Source: Kordia antarctica | Lineage (GTDB): Bacteria > Bacteroidota > Bacteroidia > Flavobacteriales > Flavobacteriaceae | Length of the DNA stretch: 64,000 bases | Direction: 5' to 3' | Assembly: GCF_009901525.1 (NCBI RefSeq) | Contig: NZ_CP019288.1 | Location: 5,113,501 to 5,177,500, forward strand | In this document: piece by piece, positions 51,247 through 59,770 of the stretch | Numbering within the stretch: the stretch's first letter is position 1 | Layout of the letters: each line of letters begins with the position of its first letter | Made by a program: the position numbers and the translations under genes | Notes under the pieces: generated by a model | Seen by the model: the letters and a program-made list of their open reading frames with translations, nothing else | The model's database searches: none | Told to the model about the DNA's origin: nothing

Positions 51247-52329
51247 ATGCAGTATAGAAACTTTCCAATGGTTCCCAGAGTAATTTTCGGAAGAGGAAGT
51301 TTTAACCAGATACAAGAAATTTTGACGCCAAAACGTGTAAACACAAAAGCGCCATTTATCTTTTTGGTTGATGAGGTTTTTCAAGACAATCCTTGGCTAA
51401 TAGACAGAATTCCACTTCGTTTTTTAGATCAAATTATATTTGTATCAGCAGAAGAAGAACCCAAAACGTCGCAAGTAGATGCTTTGGTGGAAGAATTGAA
51501 ATCGCGTTTTACACAAAATCCGTCAGGAATTATCGGAATTGGTGGCGGAACGTTGCTCGATATGGCTAAAGCTGTCGCAATAATGTTGACCAATGAAGGA
51601 AGCGCTGCCGATTATCAAGGTTGGGATTTGGTGAGTAATGAAGCCGTATATCATGTTGGAATTCCGACAATATCAGGAACTGGTGCGGAAGTTTCGCGAA
51701 CTACGGTTTTAACTGGTCCAGAAAAAAAACTCGGAATCAACTCAGATTTCACACCTTTTGATCAAGTAATGTTAGATCCTGAATTGACGCGTGGTTTGCC
51801 GCAAAATCAATGGTTTTACACTGGAATGGATTGTTATATTCATTGTATAGAATCGCTCACAGGAACCTATTTGAATGCGTTTAGTCAGAGTTATGGCGAA
51901 AAAGCACTCGAATTATGTAGAAACGTTTTCTTAGAAAAAAATGTACGTGATGAAGATTCAGAAGATAAATTAATGATGGCTTCTTGGCATGGAGGAATGA
52001 GCATTGCATATTCGCAAGTTGGAGTCGCACACGCTATGAGTTACGGACTTTCGTACTTATTAGGAACAAAACATGGAATTGGTAATTGTATAGTATTCAA
52101 TCATTTAGAAGAATTTTATCCGCAAGGAGTTTCTGAATTCAAAAAAATGGTTCGTAAACATGATATTGAAATCCCAACAGGAATCTGTAAAGATTTAACC
52201 GACAAAGAGTTTGACAAAATGATTGACATCGCGTTGATGTTAGTTCCACTTTGGGAAAATGCGTTGGGCAAAAATTGGCAAGAAATCATTACACGTGAGA
52301 AGTTGAAGAATATGTATAAGAAAATGTGA
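51247..52329 (+). CDS. kdnB: Iron-containing alcohol dehydrogenase, probable Kdo 8-oxidase
   Basis: A 360-residue type III (iron) alcohol dehydrogenase. Nucleotide-binding glycines are in GIGGGTLLDMAKAVA; the metal-binding region has GMDCYIHCIESLTG, GVAHAMSYGLSYLLG and TKHGIGNC with Asp and His ligands. The start MQYRNFPMVPRVIFGRGSF resembles KdnB, which oxidises Kdo at C8 before KdnA transaminates it. The placement 46 bases after a kdsB-led operon supports the call. No kdnA gene is in the window, and the specificity is inference. Confidence 0.75.
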   Translation: MQYRNFPMVPRVIFGRGSFNQIQEILTPKRVNTKAPFIFLVDEVFQDNPWLIDRIPLRFLDQIIFVSAEEEPKTSQVDALVEELKSRFTQNPSGIIGIGGGTLLDMAKAVAIMLTNEGSAADYQGWDLVSNEAVYHVGIPTISGTGAEVSRTTVLTGPEKKLGINSDFTPFDQVMLDPELTRGLPQNQWFYTGMDCYIHCIESLTGTYLNAFSQSYGEKALELCRNVFLEKNVRDEDSEDKLMMASWHGGMSIAYSQVGVAHAMSYGLSYLLGTKHGIGNCIVFNHLEEFYPQGVSEFKKMVRKHDIEIPTGICKDLTDKEFDKMIDIALMLVPLWENALGKNWQEIITREKLKNMYKKM

Positions 52330-52790
52330 CTTCGACATGGCTCAGTCACCGCTTTTTAGATCTGAGTTTTTAGTATTGAGTATTGAGATTTTTTCGCTGA
52401 AGGCGAAAGAAATTATAAATTTTTCAAAGCGTCACTTCGAGTGGCAAATCTTTGATTTGTTGTATCGAGAAGTGCTAGTAATCTAAATAGTTTCATAAAA
52501 AAGGCAAGTTTTCGTTCTAGAGTTGTTTTCGATATAATTTTCTATCGAAAATCACTCGAACTGATGTTTTGAATTATGAATGTTAAATGCTGAATTTTAA
52601 ATGTAAAAATTTCTTAATTCATCATTGCGAGTGAAACCAAGCAATCTGTTTCTTAATTTTAGATAAAAGATTTTTAATTTTGCTAGAAGCAAGAACTAAA
52701 CACAAACTTCTCCCAATTACACATTAGAATCCTTAAAACTTCATTAAATTAGCCAAGCTATCAAAAAGAAATACTAAAAACTTCCCCAAA
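52330..52790. other. Repeat-rich intergenic region
   Basis: 461 bases without a supported gene. It has CACTTCGAGTG followed by the small palindrome CAAATCTTTGATTTG and TATCGAGAAGTG (52432-52479), a 9-bp stem TTTTCGATA/TATCGAAAA (52526-52551) leading into CACTCGAAC, and a partial copy of the TCATTGCGAG...AAGCAATCTG element (52622-52655). Confidence 0.6.
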
Positions 52791-53348
52791 ATGATGCGAG
52801 CAATTTACAAGTTTATCTATTTCAAACTCATGGGTTGGAAAATTAAAGGTGAATTTTCCGATGAAGTAAAAAAATGTATTGTTGCGGTTGTGCCGCACAC
52901 AAGCTGGCACGATTTCTTTATTGGTTTAATGATTAGAAGCATCACTAAAAAAGAAATCAATTACGTTGGGAAAAAGGAATTATTTAAGTTTCCATTTGGT
53001 TGGTATTTTCGTTGGACAGGCGGCGCGCCAATTGACAGAACACCAGGACAAAACAAAGTGCAAGCAATGGCAGCTGTTTTTGATGGAAAAGAAGAATTCC
53101 GCTTAACATTAGCCCCAGAAGGAACCCGAAAACGCGTAGACGAATTGCGCACAGGATTCTACTATATTGCAAAAGAAGCAAATGTGCCAATTACGTTAGT
53201 TGCGTTCGATTTTGGCAAAAAAGAAGTCAAAATAGACAAACCATATTACCCAACAGACGACATGGAAGCTGACTTCGCATACATTTACAAATTCTTTGAA
53301 GGCGTAGTTGGGAAAGTTCCTGAAAAGAGTTTTCGGTACAATGGATAA
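52791..53348 (+). CDS. 1-acyl-glycerol-3-phosphate acyltransferase-like protein
   Basis: A 185-residue PlsC-family acyltransferase without long membrane anchors. The HxxxxD motif is HTSWHDFF (about 37-44), the glycerophosphate-binding region has GWYFRWTGGAPIDRT, and the third motif is LAPEGTRKRVDE. It is shorter than canonical PlsC and matches the soluble or peripheral form common in Bacteroidota. The acceptor lipid is not certain. It is followed by its own terminator. Confidence 0.88.
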   Translation: MMRAIYKFIYFKLMGWKIKGEFSDEVKKCIVAVVPHTSWHDFFIGLMIRSITKKEINYVGKKELFKFPFGWYFRWTGGAPIDRTPGQNKVQAMAAVFDGKEEFRLTLAPEGTRKRVDELRTGFYYIAKEANVPITLVAFDFGKKEVKIDKPYYPTDDMEADFAYIYKFFEGVVGKVPEKSFRYNG

Positions 53349-53784
53349 TATTCTCAATATATTAAAAAAACTTATAAACTTTACTAATAAAGCAAGTTAC
53401 AAATACTACATTTCGTAGTATTTTTTTTGTGATAAATTTTGTTGACAATACTGTAAAAAATAGTTTTGTAGAAAATTCTTATTTATTTTTTTGATTTTTA
53501 ATATGATTATTGTAATTTAAAGAGTTGAAAATCATGATTTTACACATGATTTCATTTGTCGTAGAAATAACAGGAATTCTTGTTATGCAGCAATTAAATA
53601 CTATAATAGTCAATAAAAACGCCTATTGACACCTCGTAATTATGATAAATGGTGGAAATAAGTTGAAGCACCAAGTAAAAATAAAAAAGATACTTCGCGC
53701 TATAATAGTATTCTATGTTGCGCAGTGAGTGGAATACCAATGTGTCAACTTATCCAAAAATAAGGGCATAAAATAACCAACACC
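53349..53784. other. Intergenic region ahead of a lipoprotein gene
   Basis: 436 bases. Contains the terminator at 53401-53428 and otherwise AT-rich sequence. A 31-codon frame starting near 53533 is too weak to call a gene. Nothing else is recognisable. Confidence 0.45.
53401..53428 (+). terminator. Terminator after the acyltransferase gene
   Basis: Stem AAATACTAC/GTAGTATTT with a 5-base loop and eight T, 52 bases past the stop. Confidence 0.85.
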
Positions 53785-54354
53785 ATGAAAAAAACAGTTA
53801 AATACTTATCAATGATTGCACTTGCGTTCGCCTTTTTACTAAGTGGCTGTACGAGCGATCAAGAAGCCACACAATCAAACGAAGAAAATGCAGCAAAATC
53901 GGAATTACCAATTATAGAAGCTGATTGGGTAGAAATTGGATACATAAAAGATGGAATGCCATATATAACATTCGATACGAAAAAAGCTTTGAATACACTT
54001 AGCGAAAACATGAAAAAATACGCTAACATCGATGAGAATTACACAAGTGTCTATGTCGCTAGTATAGATGAGGACTATAATTTACTCTTTGAAGGGAAAA
54101 CATATCGGACTTCATTTTATGTAAAAGCGATAAAATCAACCGAAAAATTAGCAACAGAAGCTTCATATAGATTAGTAGTTGCACGTAAAATAACCTGTAC
54201 GACTTCCGAATGTTCTCATGAAGCAACAGGATGCGCGGTAAAATATGATCCTGATAACCTTGACCTACCATATTGTTCTCCTTGTGCAAATGGAGGGAAA
54301 TGTACTAAAACAGATATTAGTAACAGTGATGCAGTAGCAACTGGAGTATTCTAA
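53785..54354 (+). CDS. Lipoprotein with Cys-rich C-terminus
   Basis: A 189-residue lipoprotein. Lipobox LLSGC (Cys22) after a normal signal, then an acidic Gln/Asn/Glu linker. The middle (about 50-130) is a mixed region with IEADWVEIGYIKDGMPYITF and YRTSFYVKAIKS. The last 50 residues carry seven Cys in CTTSECSHEATGCAVKYDP and YCSPCANGGKCTK, a pattern that suggests disulphides or metal binding. I do not recognise the family. Confidence 0.65.
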   Translation: MKKTVKYLSMIALAFAFLLSGCTSDQEATQSNEENAAKSELPIIEADWVEIGYIKDGMPYITFDTKKALNTLSENMKKYANIDENYTSVYVASIDEDYNLLFEGKTYRTSFYVKAIKSTEKLATEASYRLVVARKITCTTSECSHEATGCAVKYDPDNLDLPYCSPCANGGKCTKTDISNSDAVATGVF

Positions 54355-54408
54355 TTATCAATAAAATAGCTTAAAAATATACTTGAATTAATTCCTAAAA
54401 TTGGAATT

Positions 54409-54456
54409 AAAAAGCAGAAAAATAAAAACCTATTATTTTATTTTTCTGCTTTTTTT
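54409..54456 (+). terminator. Terminator after the Cys-rich lipoprotein
   Basis: A perfect 19-bp stem, AAAAAGCAGAAAAATAAAA with its complement, ending in a T run; 55 bases past the stop. Confidence 0.88.
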
Positions 54457-54626
54457 ATGTGAAGTTATACCAATTGTTATTTGAAATGAGCCTAAAATAA
54501 TTTGAATTATAGTGCGTCCAGATGAAATTGAAAATTAAAGCATAGCATCGTTACGGTTTTATTTTATATTGAAGTATGGACGCAATAGAAACAAATTATT
54601 AGGTTCATTTTAAGTGATAATTGGTA

Positions 54627-56759
54627 TTATTCTTCATTAATCAAAATCTCCAATAACTGAATCGCCGCTTCGCTAATTTTTGTTCCAGGACCAAACACGG
54701 CAACTGCGCCAGCATCAAATAAAAATTGATAATCTTGATGCGGAATTACGCCACCAACAATTACCATAATATCTTCGCGCCCGTACTTTTTTAACTCAGC
54801 AATTACTTGCGGAACTAAGGTTTTGTGTCCAGCCGCTAATGAAGAAACGCCTAAAATGTGAACATCGTTTTCCATGGCTTGCTTTGCCGCTTCCGCAGGC
54901 GTTTGGAATAATGGTCCAATATCTACGTCAAAACCAACATCGGCATAACCTGTGGCAACAACTTTTGCGCCTCTATCATGTCCGTCTTGTCCCATCTTTG
55001 CAATCATAATTCGCGGTTGACGACCTTCTAATTCGGCAAATTTGGCTGCCAATTCTTTTGCTTTTTTAAACGAACTATCGTCTTTTATTTCTTTGCTATA
55101 CACGCCTGAAAATGATTTTATTTGTGCTTTATATCTTCCGAAAACAGCTTCTAGTGCATCTGAGATTTCTCCTAATGTTGCTCTTTTTCGTGCTGCGTCT
55201 ACTGCCAACGTAAGTAAGTTTTCATTCCCAGATTTCCCTGCTGCTGTCAATTTCTCCAACGCTTCCGTAACTTCCGTAGCGTTTCGGTTCTCTTTCAATG
55301 TTGCCAAACGCGCCAATTGCGCAGTTCGAACGGTTTGATTGTCTACTTCTAAAATATGTAAAGGATCTTCTTTTTCGAGTCTGTATTTATTTACACCAAC
55401 AATGACATCTTGTCCAGAATCTATTCGTGCTTGTTTTCTTGCTGCTGCTTCTTCAATTCGCATCTTCGGAATTCCTGCTTCAATTGCTTTGGTCATTCCG
55501 CCTAATTCTTCCACTTCTTCAATAAGTTTCATCGCTTTATTTGCGATTTCATGCGTCAGTTTTTCAACATAATAACTTCCTGCCCAAGGATCAACCGTTT
55601 TCGTAATCTTCGTTTCTTCTTGTAAATATATTTGTGTGTTTCGCGCAATTCGTGCAGAAAAATCAGTTGGTAATGCAATTGCTTCATCTAAGGCATTGGT
55701 ATGCAAACTTTGCGTTCCGCCAAATGCTGCAGCAGAAGCTTCAATACAGGTTCGTGCTACATTGTTAAACGGATCTTGCTCTGTGAGACTCCAACCACTT
55801 GTTTGACAATGTGTACGAAGAGATAATGATTTTTGATTTTTTGGGTTGAATTGTTTCACGAGTTTTGCCCACAACATTCTGGCAGCTCTCAACTTTGCAA
55901 TTTCCATAAAATGATTCATACCAATTGCCCAGAAGAAAGAGAGGCGAGGCGCAAAGGTGTCAATGTCCATTCCGGCAGCTAAACCTTTTCGGATGTATTC
56001 CAAACCATCTGCTAACGTATATGCGAGTTCAATATCGCAGGTTGCGCCAGCTTCTTGCATGTGATAACCAGAAATGCTAATGCTGTTAAATTTCGGCATG
56101 TGTTCCGATGTATATTCAAAAATATCAGAAATGATTTTCATTGATGGCGATGGCGGATAAATGTACGTATTCCGCACCATAAATTCTTTTAAAATATCAT
56201 TCTGAATCGTTCCTGCTAAGTGTTTCGGATCTACGCCTTGTTCTTCTGCAGCGACAATATAAAACGCCATAATTGGCAAAACTGCGCCGTTCATGGTCAT
56301 GGAAACCGACATTTTATCCAATGGAATTTGATCAAAAAGAATCTTCATATCTTCCACAGAATCAATGGCAACGCCCGCTTTTCCAACATCACCAACTACG
56401 CGTTCATGATCGCTGTCATAACCACGATGTGTTGCCAAATCGAATGCAACTGATAACCCTTTTTGTCCTGCGGCTAAGTTTCTTCTGTAAAAGGCATTAC
56501 TATCTTCTGCGGTAGAAAATCCTGCATATTGGCGAATTGTCCAAGGTCGGCGAACAAACATTGTTGAATATGGTCCACGAAGATTTGGCGCAAGTCCAGC
56601 TACAAAATCCAAGTGTTTTACGTCTTGCATATCTGCTTCGCTGTACGTTGCTTTTACTTCAATGTCTTCCGCAGTTGTAAATACACTTTCTGCGTTTTTT
56701 GTTGAAATCGCTTTCGCTGAATTTCCTAAAGTGATATGTTGAAGATTTTTTCTAGCCAT
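54627..56759 (-). CDS. mutB: Methylmalonyl-CoA mutase large (catalytic) subunit
   Basis: A 710-residue adenosylcobalamin-dependent mutase interconverting methylmalonyl-CoA and succinyl-CoA. The N-terminal TIM barrel has [20 protein letters not shown] (substrate entry), [20 protein letters not shown] and [16 protein letters not shown]. The C-terminal B12 domain carries the DxHxxG motif in [10 protein letters not shown] with the axial H594, and [17 protein letters not shown] and VFGPGTKI. Full length for a catalytic subunit. It follows mutA by 24 bases and ends the reverse operon udk-divIC-mutA-mutB. Confidence 0.97.
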   Translation of the reverse strand: MARKNLQHITLGNSAKAISTKNAESVFTTAEDIEVKATYSEADMQDVKHLDFVAGLAPNLRGPYSTMFVRRPWTIRQYAGFSTAEDSNAFYRRNLAAGQKGLSVAFDLATHRGYDSDHERVVGDVGKAGVAIDSVEDMKILFDQIPLDKMSVSMTMNGAVLPIMAFYIVAAEEQGVDPKHLAGTIQNDILKEFMVRNTYIYPPSPSMKIISDIFEYTSEHMPKFNSISISGYHMQEAGATCDIELAYTLADGLEYIRKGLAAGMDIDTFAPRLSFFWAIGMNHFMEIAKLRAARMLWAKLVKQFNPKNQKSLSLRTHCQTSGWSLTEQDPFNNVARTCIEASAAAFGGTQSLHTNALDEAIALPTDFSARIARNTQIYLQEETKITKTVDPWAGSYYVEKLTHEIANKAMKLIEEVEELGGMTKAIEAGIPKMRIEEAAARKQARIDSGQDVIVGVNKYRLEKEDPLHILEVDNQTVRTAQLARLATLKENRNATEVTEALEKLTAAGKSGNENLLTLAVDAARKRATLGEISDALEAVFGRYKAQIKSFSGVYSKEIKDDSSFKKAKELAAKFAELEGRQPRIMIAKMGQDGHDRGAKVVATGYADVGFDVDIGPLFQTPAEAAKQAMENDVHILGVSSLAAGHKTLVPQVIAELKKYGREDIMVIVGGVIPHQDYQFLFDAGAVAVFGPGTKISEAAIQLLEILINEE

Positions 56760-56783
56760 TTTATAATCTTATTTTTTGAAAAA

Positions 56784-58148
56784 TTACTCTTGCTTGAGGC
56801 GTTCTTTTTCTAATTTCGTTGCTAAACGTCTTAAACTAATAGGAATGATTGCTACTTTTTTCACTTCATTTTTTGAAAAAGGTTCTATTTCCAAATCGTG
56901 TTTCATACGATCTTCCGAGTTTGGATATTTGTTAGTTCCGAGTAAAACTTCTTTCCCTTCATCAAATAAAGCTTGTTCTTTTTCGGCACTTTCTTTTATC
57001 TTTCGATAGATAGTTTCTGCTTTTAATTGCTTTAAGAAACCGCCAGAAGCTTCTATGTCTTTAAATAGAATCAATGCTTTTTCTGCAAGTTGATTCGTGA
57101 TATTTTCTATGTAATATGCACCTTCTGTCGGATTGTTCGTTTTGTCAAAATAACTTTCATCTTTTAAGATTCTGAGTTGATTTCGAGAAATTCTATCTCC
57201 AAATTCGTTTGCTTTATGATATAATGAATCGTATGGTAAATTATACACAAAATCTGCGCCACCTAAAACTGCGCTCATGCATTCTGTCGTGGTTCGCAAC
57301 ATGTTTACATTGTAATCATACAACGTTTTGTTACGTTTTGAAGGTGAAGCAATTATGATACAATTTTGATCTAAATTATATTCTTTCGCCAAAATACTCC
57401 ATAAGTGACGTAATGCTCTGAGTTTGGCAATTTCAAAGAAATAGTGAGTTCCAACCGAAACATTGAACGTAATTTTGTTCGTAATTTTTGAACCAAAATG
57501 ATTCAAGTATTCGTTTGCGTGTGAAAGTGCGTACGCCAATTGTTGCACCATTGTTGCGCCTGCGTTTTGATATGTGTCAACGTGAATCGTTACCGAACTT
57601 CGGAAACCTTCTAGCGTCATAATATTTTCTAACGCTTCATGATCTTTCGTAGTATTTTCAAACCAATTTCCTGTGGAAGCCAAATTTCCTATGATATCAA
57701 CTCCAATCGTGATACTTGCTGTGTGTTCTTTCGCAAAAGCGGAAATAGTAGTACAATAATCCACAGACAAGAATTCCATTTCTACATGAATAGGAACATT
57801 TTGAACGTCAATATCTTTTAGAAGTGTTTTGATAGAAATGGCTGTGTTTGAGATAATGAGCACAACACTTTCTGCGCCTCTTTCTAGGATGTCTTTTATT
57901 TCGGTGTTTGCTTCGTTGGCATCAGTCACAACAACGCGTTGCGATATTTTCCAATTCGTAGTTTGCGTTGCAATTGGTACGATATTTCCAAACGTTTCAC
58001 TGTGGTAAAATGGCGTAATGTCAATTCCTTCTTGCGTAGCCGTAATTAATGTCTGATTGTAGTCAGCACCTTTTAGATCGACTTGTATTTTTTGTTTCCA
58101 TTGCGCAGCAGAAACAGGGTCAAATTCGTCAAATAGTGACTTGCTCAT
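56784..58148 (-). CDS. mutA: Methylmalonyl-CoA mutase small subunit
   Basis: A 454-residue MutA, the non-catalytic partner of MutB. It opens LFDEFDPVSAAQWKQKIQVD and retains mutase barrel stretches such as HYFFEIAKLRALRHLWSILA and FGDRISRNQLRILKDES, but ends without the B12-binding DxHxxG domain. It overlaps the divIC stop (ATGA). Confidence 0.94.
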   Translation of the reverse strand: MSKSLFDEFDPVSAAQWKQKIQVDLKGADYNQTLITATQEGIDITPFYHSETFGNIVPIATQTTNWKISQRVVVTDANEANTEIKDILERGAESVVLIISNTAISIKTLLKDIDVQNVPIHVEMEFLSVDYCTTISAFAKEHTASITIGVDIIGNLASTGNWFENTTKDHEALENIMTLEGFRSSVTIHVDTYQNAGATMVQQLAYALSHANEYLNHFGSKITNKITFNVSVGTHYFFEIAKLRALRHLWSILAKEYNLDQNCIIIASPSKRNKTLYDYNVNMLRTTTECMSAVLGGADFVYNLPYDSLYHKANEFGDRISRNQLRILKDESYFDKTNNPTEGAYYIENITNQLAEKALILFKDIEASGGFLKQLKAETIYRKIKESAEKEQALFDEGKEVLLGTNKYPNSEDRMKHDLEIEPFSKNEVKKVAIIPISLRRLATKLEKERLKQE

Positions 58149-58450
58149 TCGTTTTTTATTTTTAGGCTATCTGCGTATTCTATGATGTAGATTTCTTCGT
58201 TTTCTTTTTTCATGAAATAGCGTTCGCGTGCAAATTTCTCCAATTCTTCCATACTTGAGAATTTTTTGATATTTTCACGATCTTTTGTGATTTCGAGTTG
58301 AAGATTTTCTTTCTGTTTTTCTAAAAGTTCAATTTGTCTATTGAGTTCTCCGTGTGTCGAAAACCAAGAGTTTGCATCTAAAAATAGCATCCATAAGATA
58401 AATATGGCGGAGATAATGATGTATATATTTTTGAGCTTGTTTAGATTCAT
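58145..58450 (-). CDS. Septum formation initiator, FtsB/DivIC-like
   Basis: A 101-residue bitopic protein with one membrane segment (about 9-24, YIIISAIFILWMLFLD) and a coiled coil (about 35-70, RQIELLEKQKENLQLEITKD). The C-terminal motif EKFARERYFMKKENEEIYII is typical of the FtsB/DivIC family, which forms a divisome complex with FtsL and FtsQ. It lies between udk and mutA and overlaps mutA by four bases. Confidence 0.88.
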   Translation of the reverse strand: MNLNKLKNIYIIISAIFILWMLFLDANSWFSTHGELNRQIELLEKQKENLQLEITKDRENIKKFSSMEELEKFARERYFMKKENEEIYIIEYADSLKIKNE

Positions 58451-58500
58451 TTTTTGTGCAATTGCGCTAGTGTCAAAATATGATATAAATGTACTAAATA

Positions 58501-59109
58501 TTAGGTTAATCGTTCGGTAATAATTGTGCGTACAATATCAACGGCGACTGTGTTGTAGCGATTGTTTGGAATTATGATGTCTGCAAATTCTTTTGTTGGC
58601 TCAATAAACTGCGTGTGCATTGGCTTTAGCGTTGATTGATATCTGCTTAATACTTCGTTGATATCGCGTCCACGTTGTGTAATATCTCGTTTTATTCTTC
58701 GGATGAGACGTTCGTCAGAATCGGCATGTACAAAGATTTTAATGTCGCACATTTCACGAAGTTCCGCATTTGTTAGAATTAGAATTCCTTCTACAATCAT
58801 TACTTTTCGCGGAAGCGTATGAATTGTATCGCCTGTACGATTGTGTTTTACAAACGAATATACAGGTTGATCGATTTCATTTCCTTTTTTTAATTCTTTT
58901 AAATGTTTGCACAATAAATCGAAGTCAATTGATCGCGGATGATCGAAGTTAATTTTTGTACGTTGCTCATAATTTAGGTGTGAAGTATCGTTATAGTAGG
59001 AATCTTGCGAGATGACTCCAACTTCATTTTCGGGCAATTGTTTTATAATTTCGTTTACTACGGTGGTTTTTCCACTTCCAGTTCCTCCGCCAATACCAAT
59101 AATGAGCAT
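58501..59109 (-). CDS. udk: Uridine kinase
   Basis: A 202-residue Udk that phosphorylates uridine and cytidine. The P-loop is GIGGGTGSGKTTVVNEI (5-21), followed by VGVISQDSYYND, NFDHPRSIDFDLL (substrate Asp), PVYSFVKHNRTG, VMIVEGILIL and the lid RRIKRDITQRGRD. First gene of the reverse operon with divIC and the mutase genes, a linkage known from flavobacteria. Confidence 0.96.
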   Translation of the reverse strand: MLIIGIGGGTGSGKTTVVNEIIKQLPENEVGVISQDSYYNDTSHLNYEQRTKINFDHPRSIDFDLLCKHLKELKKGNEIDQPVYSFVKHNRTGDTIHTLPRKVMIVEGILILTNAELREMCDIKIFVHADSDERLIRRIKRDITQRGRDINEVLSRYQSTLKPMHTQFIEPTKEFADIIIPNNRYNTVAVDIVRTIITERLT

Positions 59110-59189
59110 ATATTTCGTGTTTTTTAGATGTTACAAAATTAAGTAAATTATTCATGAAAGTTATTTTTTAAAAATAAATAGTTTTTGTC

Positions 59190-59218
59190 TTTGTGTTTCG
59201 ATAAAAGCACTATATTTG
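59190..59218 (+). promoter_or_regulatory. Promoter of the tRNA-Pro unit
   Basis: TTTG (59190-59193), 17 bases, then TATATTTG (59211-59218), a full match to the Bacteroidota consensus. The transcript would begin near 59225 and read through the partial tRNA copy into tRNA-Pro. Confidence 0.65.
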
Positions 59219-59283
59219 CATTCCAATTTTTAGGGCATAGTTTTGAATTCTTATCGAAAAAAAACTATAGCAAACACACTTTT

Positions 59284-59329
59284 CGGGGTGTAGCCTCTCG
59301 ACGTTACTCGAGATAAACTACACTACGAA
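59284..59329 (+). pseudogene. Partial/decayed tRNA copy
   Basis: ACTTTTCGGGGTGTAGC at 59279-59294 repeats the 5' flank and first 11 bases of tRNA-Pro (ACTTTCGGGGTGTAGC). The copy then diverges (CTCTCGACGTTACTCGAG) and ends in CACTACGA where a tRNA 3' end could have been. It looks like a remnant of a second tRNA gene. Confidence 0.4.
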
Positions 59330-59340
59330 TTTTACACTTT

Positions 59341-59415
59341 CGGGGTGTAGCGTAGCCCGGTCATCGCGCCTCGTTTGGGACGAGGAGGTCGCAGGTTCGA
59401 ATCCTGCCACCCCGA
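59341..59415 (+). tRNA. tRNA-Pro (anticodon UGG)
   Basis: A 75-base tRNA without encoded CCA. The acceptor stem CGGGGTG pairs with CACCCCG, followed by discriminator A. The anticodon stem CTCGT/ACGAG encloses the loop TTTGGGA, giving UGG with G37, typical of proline tRNA. The T arm is GCAGG-TTCGAAT-CCTGC. A terminator hairpin follows immediately. Confidence 0.95.
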
Positions 59416-59450
59416 CAAAAAAAGCTTTGCATTTTGCAAGGCTTTTTTTT
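59400..59450 (+). repeat. 51-bp direct repeat, copy 1 (tRNA 3' end plus terminator)
   Basis: Begins at AATCCTGCCACCCCGAC inside the T arm, covers the tRNA 3' end, seven A and the hairpin GCTTTGCATTTTGCAAGGC, and ends in the T run. An identical 51-bp copy is at 59562-59612. Confidence 0.92.
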
Positions 59451-59451
59451 T
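59417..59451 (+). terminator. Terminator of tRNA-Pro
   Basis: AAAAAAAGCTTTGC, loop ATTT, TGCAAGGCTTTTTTTTT (imperfect stem with a long T run) directly after the tRNA. Confidence 0.8.
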
Positions 59452-59561
59452 GGAATATAGTTGAGCTTGCTCAAAAATATATTTCTAAAAAAAAGAATTG
59501 TGGGAACGAAGTGAATCAAAGCTTTATTAGCAACGTTCCTTTTCTCAGGATCACAATTTGT

Positions 59562-59612
59562 AATCCTGCCACCCCGACAAAAAAAGCTTTGCATTTTGCA
59601 AGGCTTTTTTTT
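59562..59612 (+). repeat. 51-bp direct repeat, copy 2 (att-like)
   Basis: Exact duplicate of 59400-59450, including the last 16 bases of tRNA-Pro and the terminator, 162 bases downstream. This is the geometry left by integration into, or duplication of, a tRNA 3' end. Confidence 0.92.
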
Positions 59613-59770
59613 ATGCGATATATTTTAGCTTACTTAAAATGATGATTACGCATAAATAGTAATGAGTCTATAAAGAAAAACTTCTTCTTGTTAGAAAATG
59701 AATTTCACTGTAACGATGTAGATTGCTAATTATTTGTATATTTAGAATGGAAATATTCTAAATTTTAGTT

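Larger units (their letters stand above)
59416..59770. other. Intergenic region after tRNA-Pro
   Basis: 355 bases. It contains the tRNA terminator, a spacer with a GGGAACG...CGTTCCT inverted pair (about 59502-59540), the second 51-bp repeat and AT-rich sequence upstream of the next gene. No gene is supported. Confidence 0.5.

Noticed and set aside
59361-59594. A 77-codon reverse frame containing RGGRIRTCDLL and a repeated MQSFFCRGGRI
   Set aside because: It is antisense to tRNA-Pro and its repeat; this translation is a well-known artefact of tRNA loci.
59400-59612. An integrated genomic island between the 51-bp repeats
   Set aside because: Only 111 bases separate the copies, with no integrase or cargo; kept as a remnant observation only.
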